Shown piece after piece: positions 34,334 to 43,976 of a DNA stretch of 64,000 nucleotides. The position numbers and the translations under genes are program-made. The notes beneath the pieces are model-generated. The model saw only the letters and a program-made list of their open reading frames with translations, had not been told where the DNA came from and did no database searches. This stretch comes from Sphingomonas sp. PP-CE-1G-424 (GTDB taxonomy: Bacteria > Pseudomonadota > Alphaproteobacteria > Sphingomonadales > Sphingomonadaceae). The DNA lies in assembly GCF_004341085.1 (NCBI RefSeq), contig NZ_SLXW01000008.1, positions 35,240 to 99,239 on the forward strand. The letters run 5' to 3'. The stretch's first letter is position 1. Every line of letters starts with the position of its first letter.

Positions 34334-37177
34334 ATGGTTTCGAAAAAGACGGTTCTTGCCGGTGTCGCCGCAACAGCGTTTCTGTCGGCCGCGCCGGGTT
34401 GGGCACAAGCTCCCGCAGCCCGTGCGCTTCCCGCCGCAAAGCCTGCGCCTGTCGCCGATCTCGTCAAGTCGGTCGATATCCCCTACCAGCAGTTCACGCT
34501 GAAGAACGGCCTGCGCGTCGTCGTGCACACCGACCGCAAGGCGCCGGTGGTGGCGGTGTCGGTCTGGTACAATGTCGGGTCGAAGTTCGAGCCCAAGGGC
34601 AAGACCGGGTTCGCGCATCTGTTCGAACATCTGATGTTCAACGGCTCGGAGAACGCGCCCGGCGATTTCTTCGAGCCGCTGAAACAGGTCGGCGCGACCG
34701 ACTTCAACGGCACCACCTATTACGATCGCACCAATTACTTCGAGACGGTGCCGACCGCGGCGCTCGATCGCGCGCTGTTCCTCGAATCGGACCGCATGGG
34801 CTATCTGACCGGCGCGATCACGCAGGGCGTGCTCGACGAGCAGCGCGGCGTCGTCCAGAACGAAAAGCGCCAGGGCGACAACCAGCCCTACGGCCTGACC
34901 CAGTACAAGACCACCGAGGGGCTGTTCCCCACGGATCACCCGTATGGCCACACCACGATCGGTTCGATGGCGGATCTCGATGCGGCGTCGCTGCAGACGG
35001 TGAAGGATTGGTTCAAGGAGCATTACGGCCCGAACAACGCGGTGCTGGTGCTCGCCGGCGACGTCGATGCCGCAACCGCCAAGCGTCTCGCGGAGAAGTA
35101 TTTCGGCGGCATCCCGAAGGGCCCCCAGAGCATCGTCCCGCCTGCGCCGATCCCGACCTTGCCGGCCCCTGTCAGCGAGACGATCAAGGACCGTGTCGCG
35201 GCGGTGATGATCAGCCGCAACTGGGTGGTGCCCGGCCTGAACGACAAGGACGGCACCGCGCTGGAGGTTGCGGCGGGCGTGCTCGGCGGCCTCGCCAGCA
35301 GCCGGTTCGATACCGCGCTGGTCAAGAAGGAGAAGCTGGTCACGCGGATTTCGGCGAGCAACAGCAGCTTCAGCCAGCTCGGCATGTTCGAGATCGAGGC
35401 GATCGTCCGGCAGGGCGTCGACCCTGCGCTGGTGTCGAAGCGGATCGACGAGATCCTCGCGGATTTCCTGAAGAACGGCCCGACCGCGGACGAGGTCAGC
35501 CGCGTCGCGACGACGACCGCGGCCCGGACGATGGAAGGGCTGGAATCGGTCGGCGGGTTCGGCGGCAAGGCAGTGACGCTGGCTGAGGGCGCGCTCTATT
35601 CGAACGATCCCGGCTATTACAAGAAACAGCTGTTGCAGCTGGCGGCCGAGACGCCGGCCAGCGTAAAGGCCGCGGCGGCGAAGTGGCTGTCGCGCCCCGC
35701 CTATTCGCTGGCCGTCGTGCCCGGGCCGCGCGATGCCTATGCCAACGCGGTCGTGCCGCCCAAGGCCAACGTCATCCCTGCACCCGAGGCGCCGCCGAAG
35801 GGGACGCGGGGGCCGTTGCCGGGCGTCGGCACGGTCGCCGGCCTGAGCTTCCCGACCGTCGAGCGGACCCGCCTCGCGAACGGTATCGAGGTGGTCTACG
35901 CGCAGCGCACCGCGGTGCCGGTGACGCAGGCGGTGTTGAGCTTCGATGCGGGCACCGCGGCGGACGTCGCGGGCAAGCTCGGCACGCAGCAGCTGACGCT
36001 GGCGATGATGGACGAGGGCACGCCGACGCGCGATTCGGTCGCGCTGGCCGAAGCCAAGGAGCGGCTGGGCGCGGATATCGGTTCGGGCGCATCGAGCGAT
36101 CGGACCTTCCTGTCGTTGCAGGTGCCGAGTGCGAACCTCGCGCCGGCGATCGACCTGTTCGCGGACATCGCGCAGAACCCGGCGTTCGCCGATGCCGAGG
36201 TCGCGCGCGTCAAGAACCAGCAGCTCGCGCAGATCGCGCAGGAGCTGACCAGCCCGGGCGGGATCTATGCCCGCGTCATGCCGCCGCTGATCCAGGGGCC
36301 GACATCGCCCTATGCCAAGGCGATCGGCAGCGGCGATCCGAAGGCGGTCGCGGCGCTGACCCGATCGGACCTGATCGCGTTCCAGCACGCATGGCTGCGG
36401 CCCGACAAAGCGAAGATCTTCGTCGTCAGCGATCGTCCGCTCGCCGAGGTGAAGGCGGCGCTCGACGGTCGGTTCGGCACGTGGAGGCCGACCGGCGCGG
36501 CGGGCGCCAAGGTCTTTCCGGCGACCGTCACGCCGTCGGGGCCGAAGATCGTGCTGGTCGATCGGCCGGACAGCCCGCAATCGGCGATCTTCGCCGGCAT
36601 CCCGACCGGCCTGAAGGGCACGCAGGACCTGTTGCCGATCGTCACCGCCAACGATGCGCTCGGCGGCAGCTTCCTCGGTCGCGTCAACATGGATCTGCGC
36701 GAGAGCAAGCATTGGTCCTACGGCGTGTCGGGGCGGTTCCAGCAGGTCGAGCACGCCGCACCCTACATCCTGTCGGCACCGGTGCAGGCGGACCAGACCG
36801 GCCCGTCGATCGCCGCACTGCGCAGCGATATCGGCGCGTTTCTCGGCAAGGAGCCGATGACGCAGGCCGAGTTCGACCGTGCGATCAACGGTGCGATCCG
36901 TTCGCTGTCGGGCAATTTCGAGACCTCCGACGCGGTGTTGAGCGCGATGCAGCAGAACGACCTGCTCAAGCGTCCCGACGATTACTACGCGACGATCACG
37001 CAGCGCTATCAGGGACTTAACCTGCCGCAACTCAACACCGCGATCCAGCAGGCGATCGATCCGAAGAAGACGATCTGGGTTGTGGTCGGCGATGCGAAGA
37101 CGGTGCGACCGCAGCTTGACAGCATCGGCCTGCCGGTCGAGGTCATCTCCGCGGCGTCGGTTGCCGGCGCCAATTAA
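34334..37177 (+). CDS. M16 family zinc metallopeptidase, two-domain, exported
   Basis: A 947-residue pitrilysin-type (M16) peptidase. A signal peptide spans residues 1-25 (ending AWGQA-like sequence). The first M16 domain has the inverted zinc motif HLFEH (His 95, Glu 98, His 99) and the distal Glu in VVQNEKR. A second, inactive M16 domain (from about residue 500) has the same fold without HxxEH. A further pair of C-terminal domains follows, as in two-unit clam-shell peptidases. It should degrade peptides in the periplasm. The ATG at 34334 is preferred over a TTG at 34325. A small gene follows 45 bp downstream. Confidence 0.93.
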   Translation: MVSKKTVLAGVAATAFLSAAPGWAQAPAARALPAAKPAPVADLVKSVDIPYQQFTLKNGLRVVVHTDRKAPVVAVSVWYNVGSKFEPKGKTGFAHLFEHLMFNGSENAPGDFFEPLKQVGATDFNGTTYYDRTNYFETVPTAALDRALFLESDRMGYLTGAITQGVLDEQRGVVQNEKRQGDNQPYGLTQYKTTEGLFPTDHPYGHTTIGSMADLDAASLQTVKDWFKEHYGPNNAVLVLAGDVDAATAKRLAEKYFGGIPKGPQSIVPPAPIPTLPAPVSETIKDRVAAVMISRNWVVPGLNDKDGTALEVAAGVLGGLASSRFDTALVKKEKLVTRISASNSSFSQLGMFEIEAIVRQGVDPALVSKRIDEILADFLKNGPTADEVSRVATTTAARTMEGLESVGGFGGKAVTLAEGALYSNDPGYYKKQLLQLAAETPASVKAAAAKWLSRPAYSLAVVPGPRDAYANAVVPPKANVIPAPEAPPKGTRGPLPGVGTVAGLSFPTVERTRLANGIEVVYAQRTAVPVTQAVLSFDAGTAADVAGKLGTQQLTLAMMDEGTPTRDSVALAEAKERLGADIGSGASSDRTFLSLQVPSANLAPAIDLFADIAQNPAFADAEVARVKNQQLAQIAQELTSPGGIYARVMPPLIQGPTSPYAKAIGSGDPKAVAALTRSDLIAFQHAWLRPDKAKIFVVSDRPLAEVKAALDGRFGTWRPTGAAGAKVFPATVTPSGPKIVLVDRPDSPQSAIFAGIPTGLKGTQDLLPIVTANDALGGSFLGRVNMDLRESKHWSYGVSGRFQQVEHAAPYILSAPVQADQTGPSIAALRSDIGAFLGKEPMTQAEFDRAINGAIRSLSGNFETSDAVLSAMQQNDLLKRPDDYYATITQRYQGLNLPQLNTAIQQAIDPKKTIWVVVGDAKTVRPQLDSIGLPVEVISAASVAGAN

Positions 37178-37222
37178 TTGCAGAGCCCAGACGTCCTGGG
37201 TGGTGCTTCAGGAGAGAGTGCA

Positions 37223-37522
37223 ATGGCAAACGTCGATGGCAGCTGGGATTGCGTGGTCAAATCGCCGCTGGGCGATCAGAAGATGACGCTGACCGTCAAC
37301 AGCGCCGGCAGCACCTTCACCGGTGCGGTATCGGGCGCGATGGGTGGCATGGACGTGACGGGTGATGTCGATGGCGACACGATCACCTGGAAGCAGAGCA
37401 TGACCGTGCCGATGCCGATGACGCTCGACTGCAAGGCGACCGTCGAGGACGACGTCCTCAAGGGCAGCGTCGCCGCCGGCGCGTTCGGCAGCTTCCCGCT
37501 GACCGGTACGCGGACGGCCTGA
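37223..37522 (+). CDS. Small hypothetical protein, lipocalin-like beta sheet
   Basis: A 99-residue protein without signal peptide. It opens ANVDGSWDCVVKSPLGDQ and continues with alternating polar/hydrophobic strands and a GDVDGDTITW turn, suggesting a small beta barrel. I know similar short proteins in sphingomonads but not their function. AGGAGAGAG precedes the ATG at 37223. A terminator lies 22 bp after the stop, closing the peptidase transcript. Confidence 0.65.
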   Translation: MANVDGSWDCVVKSPLGDQKMTLTVNSAGSTFTGAVSGAMGGMDVTGDVDGDTITWKQSMTVPMPMTLDCKATVEDDVLKGSVAAGAFGSFPLTGTRTA

Positions 37523-37544
37523 TCGTTTAGAATATTACGAGAGG

Positions 37545-37587
37545 AGGCTCGTCTTTCCGTAACGGGGAGGCGGGCCTTTTTCTTTTT
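37545..37587 (+). terminator. Rho-independent terminator
   Basis: AGGCTCGTCTTTCC pairs with GGGGAGGCGGGCCT, with several G-U pairs, around a short loop. TTTTTCTTTTTC follows directly. It closes the M16 peptidase and small-protein transcription unit. Confidence 0.8.
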
Positions 37588-37612
37588 CGGTCCGGGAGGG
37601 AAGGAAGAAGAA

Positions 37613-39526
37613 ATGATATCGATGCCCCGTCTGCTTACCGCGTGCGCGCTGGCTGCGCTCGCCGTCGCTACGGCCGCCCCCGCGACCGCACAGAATTACG
37701 ACGAACGCCCCGCCAAGATGGCGCCGCGCGACGTCGGCTACGACTATGTCCGCAAGGTCGTCGAGATCCCGATGCGCGACGGGGTCAAGCTGCACACCGT
37801 CATCATCGTGCCCAAGGGCGCGAAGGACGCGGGCATCCTGATGACGCGCACGCCCTATGACGCGGACGGCCAGACCAAGGTCGACAGCGGCACCTATGCG
37901 GGCATCCTCGAGCATGGCGACGGCGCGGGCGACGTGATCGCCGCGGCGCGCTATATCCGCGTGATCCAGGACGTCCGCGGGATGCACGGATCGCAGGGCA
38001 TCTACATGATGAACCCGGCGCGCGCCGGGACTGCACAGAACCCGACCAAGACCGATGATTCGACCGACACCTACGACACGATCGACTGGCTGGTGAAGCA
38101 CGTCCCCGAATCGAACGGGCGGGTTGGCATCAGCGGGATCAGCTATGACGGCTTCCTGCCGCTGATGGCGCTGATCAACCCGCATCCCGCGCTCAAGGTC
38201 TCGGTACCGATGAACCCGATGGTCGATGGCTGGCGCGGCGACGACTGGTTCCACAACGGCGCGTTCCGCGAGGGCATGATGCCGTACGTGCTCGGCCAGG
38301 AAGCGACCAAGGATGCCGGCACGCCGTGGATTACCGACACCGCCGACGACTATGATTATTACCTCAAGGGTGGCTCGGCGGGGGCGATCGGCAAGGCGCA
38401 GGGGCTCGAGCAGCTCGGCTTCTGGCGCAAGATCACGCAGCATCCGGCGTATGATTCGTTCTGGTCGAGCCAGGCGATGGACACCGTGCTCGCCGGCCAG
38501 CCGCTGAAGGTGCCGACGCTGATCGTCGGCGGGTTGTGGGATCAGGAGGATATCTACGGCGCGCCTGCGGTCTACCGCGCGCTGGAGCCCAAGGACACCG
38601 CCAACGACATGGTCTATCTGTCGATGGGCCCCTGGTATCACGGGCAGGAGGTGCGCGACGGCAGCGCGCTGGGCGCGATCAAATGGGATGCCGACACCGC
38701 CAAATGGTGGCGCTGGCACGTCCTCGCGCCGTTCCTCGCGCATTACCTGAAGAGCGACCAACCGGCAATGGACGTCGCGCCGGTGACGATGTTCCAGTCG
38801 GGGCGCAACGAGTGGCAGCGGCTCGACAAATGGCCGACCGCGCAGACCGCGGGCACGCCGCTGTACCTCAAGCCCGGCGGTGCGCTCGGTTTCCAGGCCA
38901 CCGGCGGCGCGGCAGCGACGGCGGACTATATCTCCGACCCGGCGACACCCGTCAGCTACCGCGTGCGCCCGACCGTTCCGACCTATGCTACCGGATCGAC
39001 CTGGAAACAGTGGCTGGTCGACGATCAGCGTGCGGTCTCGGGGCGTCCCGATGTGCTGACCTTCACCACCGAAGCGTTGACCACGCCGACGACGATCGCC
39101 GGCGTGCCCGAAGTGAACCTGACCGCTTCGACGACCGGTACCGACAGCGACTGGGTAGTGAAGCTGATCGACGTGTATCCCGACGTGACGCCTGGCGACA
39201 AGACGATGGCGGGGTATCAATTGTCGGTGGCGATGGACATTTTCCGCGGGCGGTATCGCGAGGATCTGGCGGTGGCAAAGCCGATCGCCGCGAACGTGCC
39301 GCTCAAATACAAATTCGCGCTGCCGACCACCAACCATGTGTTCCTGCCGGGGCATAAGATCATGGTGCAGGTCCAGTCGAGCTGGTTCCCGCTGTACGAT
39401 CGCAACCCGCAGACGTTCGTCCCGAACATCTTCTTCGCGCAACCAAAGGATTACGTGAAGGCGACGCAGAAGATCACTGTCTCGGGTGCCGACGAAAGCT
39501 ATATCAGCCTGCCGCTGGTGCGCTGA
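37613..39526 (+). CDS. CocE/NonD family hydrolase (X-Pro dipeptidyl-peptidase-like), exported
   Basis: A 637-residue alpha/beta hydrolase of the CocE/NonD group. The signal peptide ends near ATAQ (residue 27). The catalytic domain carries the nucleophile motif GISYDG (near residue 173), preceded by GRVGI; an acidic partner in GLWDQED and a His in GPWYHGQ complete the triad. A C-terminal jelly-roll domain (XPD_C type) has VNLTASTTGTDSDWVVKLID. Substrates range from cocaine esters to glutaryl-acyl peptides and beta-lactams. GGGAGGGAAGGAAG before the ATG is a strong ribosome site. Confidence 0.93.
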   Translation: MISMPRLLTACALAALAVATAAPATAQNYDERPAKMAPRDVGYDYVRKVVEIPMRDGVKLHTVIIVPKGAKDAGILMTRTPYDADGQTKVDSGTYAGILEHGDGAGDVIAAARYIRVIQDVRGMHGSQGIYMMNPARAGTAQNPTKTDDSTDTYDTIDWLVKHVPESNGRVGISGISYDGFLPLMALINPHPALKVSVPMNPMVDGWRGDDWFHNGAFREGMMPYVLGQEATKDAGTPWITDTADDYDYYLKGGSAGAIGKAQGLEQLGFWRKITQHPAYDSFWSSQAMDTVLAGQPLKVPTLIVGGLWDQEDIYGAPAVYRALEPKDTANDMVYLSMGPWYHGQEVRDGSALGAIKWDADTAKWWRWHVLAPFLAHYLKSDQPAMDVAPVTMFQSGRNEWQRLDKWPTAQTAGTPLYLKPGGALGFQATGGAAATADYISDPATPVSYRVRPTVPTYATGSTWKQWLVDDQRAVSGRPDVLTFTTEALTTPTTIAGVPEVNLTASTTGTDSDWVVKLIDVYPDVTPGDKTMAGYQLSVAMDIFRGRYREDLAVAKPIAANVPLKYKFALPTTNHVFLPGHKIMVQVQSSWFPLYDRNPQTFVPNIFFAQPKDYVKATQKITVSGADESYISLPLVR

Positions 39527-39534
39527 AACTGCTG

Positions 39535-39563
39535 CACCACCCCGGACGCAATCCGGGGTGGTG
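39535..39563. terminator. Strong hairpin after hydrolase gene
   Basis: A perfect 12-bp stem (CACCACCCCGGA with TCCGGGGTGGTG) encloses the loop CGCAA, nine bases after the stop codon. It lacks a T-run. Confidence 0.6.
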
Positions 39564-39624
39564 TAAGGAAAGAACTGTCTTGCCCCTCTTGGCGTTTGCC
39601 CGCGTAACTGGTTCTTAGGAGGCG

Positions 39625-42174
39625 ATGGGTCATAGACCTGTCGCACAACAGACCGGACCGCCGATGAAACGCCTCCCCCTGATCGCGCCCAATCCGCCGC
39701 GGCTGAGTGACCATCTCGATGCGCTGCGCCGCGTCGAGGCGTCGGGCGTGTTCAGCAACAACGGTCCCGAGGTTCGCGCGTTCGAGGCTGGCGTGACCGA
39801 ACAGCTGTATGGCGGCCACGGCGCGTGCCTGGCGGTCGGCAATGCCACGCTGGGGCTCATGCTCGCGATCCGTCACGCGTCGGGGATGCGGACGGGCGGG
39901 CTGAACCCGAAGCAGGGTACGCTGGCGCTGATGCCGGCGCTCACCTTCGCTGCGACCGCGCAGGCGGCGGCGTGGGCGGGGCTGACGCCGCTGATCTGCG
40001 ATATCGATCCCGACGATTGGGGTGCGTGTGCGATCGAGGAGGAGCGGATGCTCCAACGTCACGGCGAGCGGATCGGCGTGATGGTGCCCTATGCGACGTT
40101 CGGCAACGCGATCGACCTCGACCGCTACGTCCATTTCCAGCGGCGCTACGGCGTCGGGGTGGTGATCGATGCGGCATCGTCGCTGGGGACACTCGACGAT
40201 GCCGGGCTCGGCTTCGGTGCGCGCGCGCCGTTCGCGGTGGTGCATTCGATGCATGCGACCAAGACGTTCGCGGTGGGCGAGGGCGGGCTGATCCATAGCG
40301 GCGACATCGACCTGATCGCGACATTGCGGTCGATGGGGAATTTTGGGTTCGAGGGCAGCCGCAGCGCGACGCTGCCGGGGATCAACGCCAAGCTGCCCGA
40401 GATCACCGCGATCATCGCGCAGGCCAAGCTCGCCGAGATCGACGCGATCGCCGACCACCGTGCGGTGCTCGACGAGACCTACCGCGCGACGCTGCCCGGT
40501 TTCCAGTTCCAGGCGGTGACGGGCCGGCGGCGTTCGATGCAGTTCATGCCGGTGCTGCTTCCCGAGCATATCGCGCACCACCGCGACGCGATCGTCGAGG
40601 CGATCGAGGCGGACGGGGTCGGCTGCGGCCGCTATTTCAGCCCGCATCTTGGCGAGCAGCCCTGGTTCCAGGCGACCGCGATGATCGAGCCCACCCCGGT
40701 CGCGGACAGGATCGCCGGGCGGATGCTGTCGCTGCCGATCACCGATGCGATGTCGGTTGCAGACGCGCGGCGCGCTGCCGAAACACTTGCGAACGCCTGC
40801 GCGGCGATCGTCCGACCGCGCGATCGGCGCACGTCGGTACGCGGCGGCGCCGGCGCGATCGCCTCGGTGATCGTGATCGGTGGTGGCCCCGCGGGGACGG
40901 CGATGCTGACCTCTGCAACCAAGCGCGGCCTGCTCCCCGATCTCGCGGCCTCCGGGCTGATGGTGATCGAGCGCGGCAATGCGATCGGCGGCGGGCGGCT
41001 CGGGCGCTATGCGATCACCTCGGATTCGACCGCGCAGACTTTCCTGACCGCGGTCCGCGACAACGTGCATCCCGAACTCGCGCGGCTGGTCGATCATCCC
41101 GCCGGCCGCGCGGTCGCGGCGCACGAGGGCGCGCTCGGCGTGCCGCTGACCGAGGTCGGGCCGCTGTTGCGCGCGACCGGCGACCGGCTCACCGATATCG
41201 TCCGCGCGCACGGCGGCACGGTTCTGACCGGGCATGAGGCGCTGGGCGCGAAACGGGTCGGCGATGGCCTGTGGAACGTCGAGCTTCGCCGGCTGGCCGA
41301 CGGCCACGTCTTCGAACAGCTGGCGCGCAACGTCGTCGTCGCGACCGGTGGTCATCAGCCGCTCGAACGGCTCGCGTCGCAGAGCGTGGCAGGCGCACCG
41401 TTGATCGAACTCGCGGCCGGGCGGCTGCTGCAGTCCGACGACGTCCTGACGATCGGCGGGTTCGAGAAGATCGCGGACCTGCTGACCGGCCGGCGCGCGC
41501 CGAAGATCGCGGTGATCGGCGGCTCGACCAGCGCGCTGACGACGATCGCGCTGCTGCTGAAAAGCCAGCCGGCGCTGCCGTTCGGCGCGGGCGCGATCAC
41601 GCTGCTCCACCGTCGGCCGCTGCGGCCCTTCTATCATTCGGTCGAGGCGGCGCATGCCGAGGGCTTCACCGATTTCGGCCCCGACGACATCTGCCCGGTA
41701 TCGGGGTTCGTCTACCGGCTGGCGGGGTTCCGGCTCGAGGCGCGCGATCTGGTCCTGCGGATGCTGGAGATCGATGGCCGCAAACCCGATCCGCGCGTCG
41801 CACTGCACCGGATCACGGGCGACGACGACGCGGCGGCGCGCGCGCATATCGAAGACGCGGACCTGGTGATCGCGGCGCTCGGCTATCGCCCCATCGGCAT
41901 GCCGATCGTCGGCCAGGACGGCGCGGCGATCGCGTTGGCGGCGGACGACGGCAGGCCGATGGTCGATCGCGATTGCCGGATCGTCGATGCGGAGGGCGCG
42001 CCGGTCGCCGGTCTCTACGGACTCGGGCTGGCGGCAGGTTTCGTGCCGTGGGGTCCGCTCGGCGGCGAATCGAGCTTCTCGGGGCAGGCGAACGGGCTCT
42101 GGCTCTGGCAGAACGATGTCGGACTGATGATCGTCGAGCAGGTCCTGCCGTCCAGGGCCCGGGCGGCGGCGTGA
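39625..42174 (+). CDS. Fusion: DegT/DnrJ/EryC1 aminotransferase + FAD/NADP N-hydroxylase-like monooxygenase
   Basis: An 849-residue two-enzyme protein. Residues about 15-395 are a DegT/DnrJ/EryC1 sugar aminotransferase: SNNGPEVRAFE, NATLG, LMPALTFAATAQA, DAASSLGTLDD (PLP Asp) and HSMHATKTFAVGEGG with the PLP Lys. Residues about 410-840 are a flavin monooxygenase-like domain: FAD motif VIVIGGGPAGTA, IGGGRLG, NADPH motif VIGGSTSALTT, and DLVIAALGYRP, comparable to the D..(L/F)ATGY ending of N-hydroxylases. Such linkage suggests amination then oxidation of one sugar-like substrate. Start at 39625 follows AGGAGG closely; ATG 39664 is an alternative. The stop overlaps the GT2 gene (GTGA). No substrate can be named. 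Confidence 0.85.
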   Translation: MGHRPVAQQTGPPMKRLPLIAPNPPRLSDHLDALRRVEASGVFSNNGPEVRAFEAGVTEQLYGGHGACLAVGNATLGLMLAIRHASGMRTGGLNPKQGTLALMPALTFAATAQAAAWAGLTPLICDIDPDDWGACAIEEERMLQRHGERIGVMVPYATFGNAIDLDRYVHFQRRYGVGVVIDAASSLGTLDDAGLGFGARAPFAVVHSMHATKTFAVGEGGLIHSGDIDLIATLRSMGNFGFEGSRSATLPGINAKLPEITAIIAQAKLAEIDAIADHRAVLDETYRATLPGFQFQAVTGRRRSMQFMPVLLPEHIAHHRDAIVEAIEADGVGCGRYFSPHLGEQPWFQATAMIEPTPVADRIAGRMLSLPITDAMSVADARRAAETLANACAAIVRPRDRRTSVRGGAGAIASVIVIGGGPAGTAMLTSATKRGLLPDLAASGLMVIERGNAIGGGRLGRYAITSDSTAQTFLTAVRDNVHPELARLVDHPAGRAVAAHEGALGVPLTEVGPLLRATGDRLTDIVRAHGGTVLTGHEALGAKRVGDGLWNVELRRLADGHVFEQLARNVVVATGGHQPLERLASQSVAGAPLIELAAGRLLQSDDVLTIGGFEKIADLLTGRRAPKIAVIGGSTSALTTIALLLKSQPALPFGAGAITLLHRRPLRPFYHSVEAAHAEGFTDFGPDDICPVSGFVYRLAGFRLEARDLVLRMLEIDGRKPDPRVALHRITGDDDAAARAHIEDADLVIAALGYRPIGMPIVGQDGAAIALAADDGRPMVDRDCRIVDAEGAPVAGLYGLGLAAGFVPWGPLGGESSFSGQANGLWLWQNDVGLMIVEQVLPSRARAAA

Positions 42175-43262
42175 CCGCGGCCGATGCCGCTCCGCTGGTG
42201 AGCGTGGTCGTGGCGGCCTATAACGGCGCCGCGCTGATCGAGGAGACGCTGGCCAGCGTCACGGCGCAGACCCTCACCAATTTCGAGCTGATCGTGGTCG
42301 ACGATTGTTCGACCGACGACACGCGCGCGGTGGTGAGCGCGTGGCCCGATCCGCGCGTGCGGCTGGTGACGATGGCGAAGAACGGTGGCCCGGTGAGGAC
42401 CCGCAACCGCGGTTTCGCCGAGGCCCGCGGACGGTACATCGCCGCGCTCGATCATGACGACATCTGCCGCCCCGATCGCTTCGCGCGGCAGGTCGCCTAT
42501 TTCGAGGCGCATCCCGACACCGTGTTGTTGGGAACGTCCGCCGAGATCCTGTGCGACGGGAAGGTCACGCCGTCGCGCTACGCACCGACGACCACGCCGG
42601 CATTGGTCGCGTGGCTGACCTGTATCGAGAACCCGCTGGTCTGGTCGTCGACGATGATGCGGACCGATGTCGCGCGGCGGCTCGATCCGATTACCCGGCC
42701 CGATCTGCTGTTTGCCGAGGATTTCGACCTGTATCAGCGGATCGGCCATTTCGGCGCGATCGCCCGGCTCGATGCGCCGCTGGTGCTGTACCGGGTCCAT
42801 CCGGGCGGCGTGTCGAAGCGGTTCGAGGATACCATGGAGGCGTCGGCGGTCCGCGTGCTGACCGAGCGCTACGCCCGGTTGTTCGACGACCGTGCCGAAA
42901 CGATCGCGCGGCTGATGGTGTCGCACAACATGGCCAAGCGGCCGGTGGCGGATCGCGCGACGCTCGCGATCCTGGGCAGCGCGCTGAGCGTGATCCAAGC
43001 CGACTTCCTGGCGACGCATCGGTGCGATTCGCACGACATCAGCCTGATCCGCTGGGAGACCGCACGGCGTTGGGGCGATATCGGTCGGGTAGGGCTGCGC
43101 GCGGGGACGATCCGGCTGGCCGATGTGCTCGCCGTGCGGCCCGACCATCTCGGCCTCGGCTATGCCAGCCTGGAGGCGTTGTTGTGGTCGGGGCTGATCG
43201 GCGGTGCGCGTCGTGCGCGTCACCGGATGGAGCAGAGCCGGATGGTCCAGACCGCCGTCTAG
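42171..43262 (+). CDS. Family 2 glycosyltransferase
   Basis: A 363-residue GT-A glycosyltransferase. LVSVVVAAYNGAALIEETLA opens the nucleotide-binding fold, VVDDCSTDDT and the metal-binding DXD-type motif ALDHDD follow, and the acceptor-side motif is AEDFDLYQRI. No transmembrane helices are evident, so it is cytoplasmic or peripheral. It starts at a GTG overlapping the stop of the aminotransferase-monooxygenase fusion by 4 bases; the two should be made together, implying transfer of a sugar the fusion modifies, or modification of the same acceptor. Donor and acceptor unknown. Confidence 0.9.
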   Translation: MTAADAAPLVSVVVAAYNGAALIEETLASVTAQTLTNFELIVVDDCSTDDTRAVVSAWPDPRVRLVTMAKNGGPVRTRNRGFAEARGRYIAALDHDDICRPDRFARQVAYFEAHPDTVLLGTSAEILCDGKVTPSRYAPTTTPALVAWLTCIENPLVWSSTMMRTDVARRLDPITRPDLLFAEDFDLYQRIGHFGAIARLDAPLVLYRVHPGGVSKRFEDTMEASAVRVLTERYARLFDDRAETIARLMVSHNMAKRPVADRATLAILGSALSVIQADFLATHRCDSHDISLIRWETARRWGDIGRVGLRAGTIRLADVLAVRPDHLGLGYASLEALLWSGLIGGARRARHRMEQSRMVQTAV

Positions 43263-43271
43263 CGCCCGGTA

Positions 43272-43976
43272 TCAGACCTTGGCGGCGTAGATCATCCGAC
43301 CGGCACCGAGGCGCGCGAAGACCTGGTCGAGATCGCGTTCGCCGACCGCGAAACAGCCCTGGCTGCGACCGAGCATGCCGTGCGTCTCGATCATGTCCTT
43401 GTTCGCGTACCATGCCGAGTGCACGACGATCGCGCGATCGAGCGCGTTGTCGTTGGTCGGGTCGAGCCCGATCAGGCGCTGCGAGCGGCCATGCTTGCCG
43501 ACATAATAGTCGTCGGTCACGAACGCGCCCTCGGACGAGGCGTTCGAGCCGAAGCGGTTCGAGAAGCGCTCCAGATAGCCGGTATGCGCAGGGTCCGACC
43601 CGCTGCCGTGCGCGACCAGCAACGACGTGCTGCGCCCGCTGGCGAGATCGATGAAGTGGAACCGTGGCTTGCCCGACGGCGCCGCGAAGTCCGCGATCGC
43701 GATGCGGTCGTGATGCTGGATGCGGCTGCCGTGACGGCTCAGCGACGCCATCGCCTGGCGCAGCAAATCGGGACGAACCACCTTCGGCGACGTCAGCGCG
43801 ACCGTGGTGCGCGGCAGTGGTGGCTGCATTATCGGCTTTAGATCACGCGCGGTGAGCGGGCGTCCGAGACGCGTCGTTGCGGAGACGGCACCCGGCACCG
43901 CCAGAGCCCCCGCCAATACCAGACCATTCTTCAGAAGCGCGCGTCGCTCGCGCACAGGACCTTGCTCGTCGTGCAT
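43272..43976 (-). CDS. Murein L,D-transpeptidase catalytic-domain family protein (YkuD_2 type), Tat-like signal
   Basis: A 234-residue exported protein. The N-terminus carries ERRALLKNGLVLAGALAVPG, a twin-arginine-like signal (RRxxLK). The C-terminal motif THGMLGRSQGCFAV has the His and catalytic Cys arrangement of the murein L,D-transpeptidase catalytic-domain family; FHFIDLASG, AHGSGSDPAHTG and VHSAWYA are other family segments. It would act on peptidoglycan cross-links in the periplasm. Start at 43976 chosen because the signal begins there; the frame extends to 44273. Divergent from a canonical L,D-transpeptidase gene across a 200-bp gap. Confidence 0.82.
   Translation of the reverse strand: MHDEQGPVRERRALLKNGLVLAGALAVPGAVSATTRLGRPLTARDLKPIMQPPLPRTTVALTSPKVVRPDLLRQAMASLSRHGSRIQHHDRIAIADFAAPSGKPRFHFIDLASGRSTSLLVAHGSGSDPAHTGYLERFSNRFGSNASSEGAFVTDDYYVGKHGRSQRLIGLDPTNDNALDRAIVVHSAWYANKDMIETHGMLGRSQGCFAVGERDLDQVFARLGAGRMIYAAKV

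Noticed and set aside
34322..37030. 902-codon open frame antisense to the M16 peptidase
   Set aside because: Arg/Asp-rich composition typical of GC-rich antisense frames; the plus-strand peptidase is certain.
37178..37222. Earlier start (ATT/ATG region) for the small protein after the M16 gene
   Set aside because: The ATG at 37223 has AGGAGAGAG at a suitable distance; the extra 15 residues upstream look non-coding.
39499..41847. 782-codon open frame antisense to the aminotransferase fusion
   Set aside because: Antisense shadow; no motifs, and the sense strand carries clear PLP and FAD motifs.
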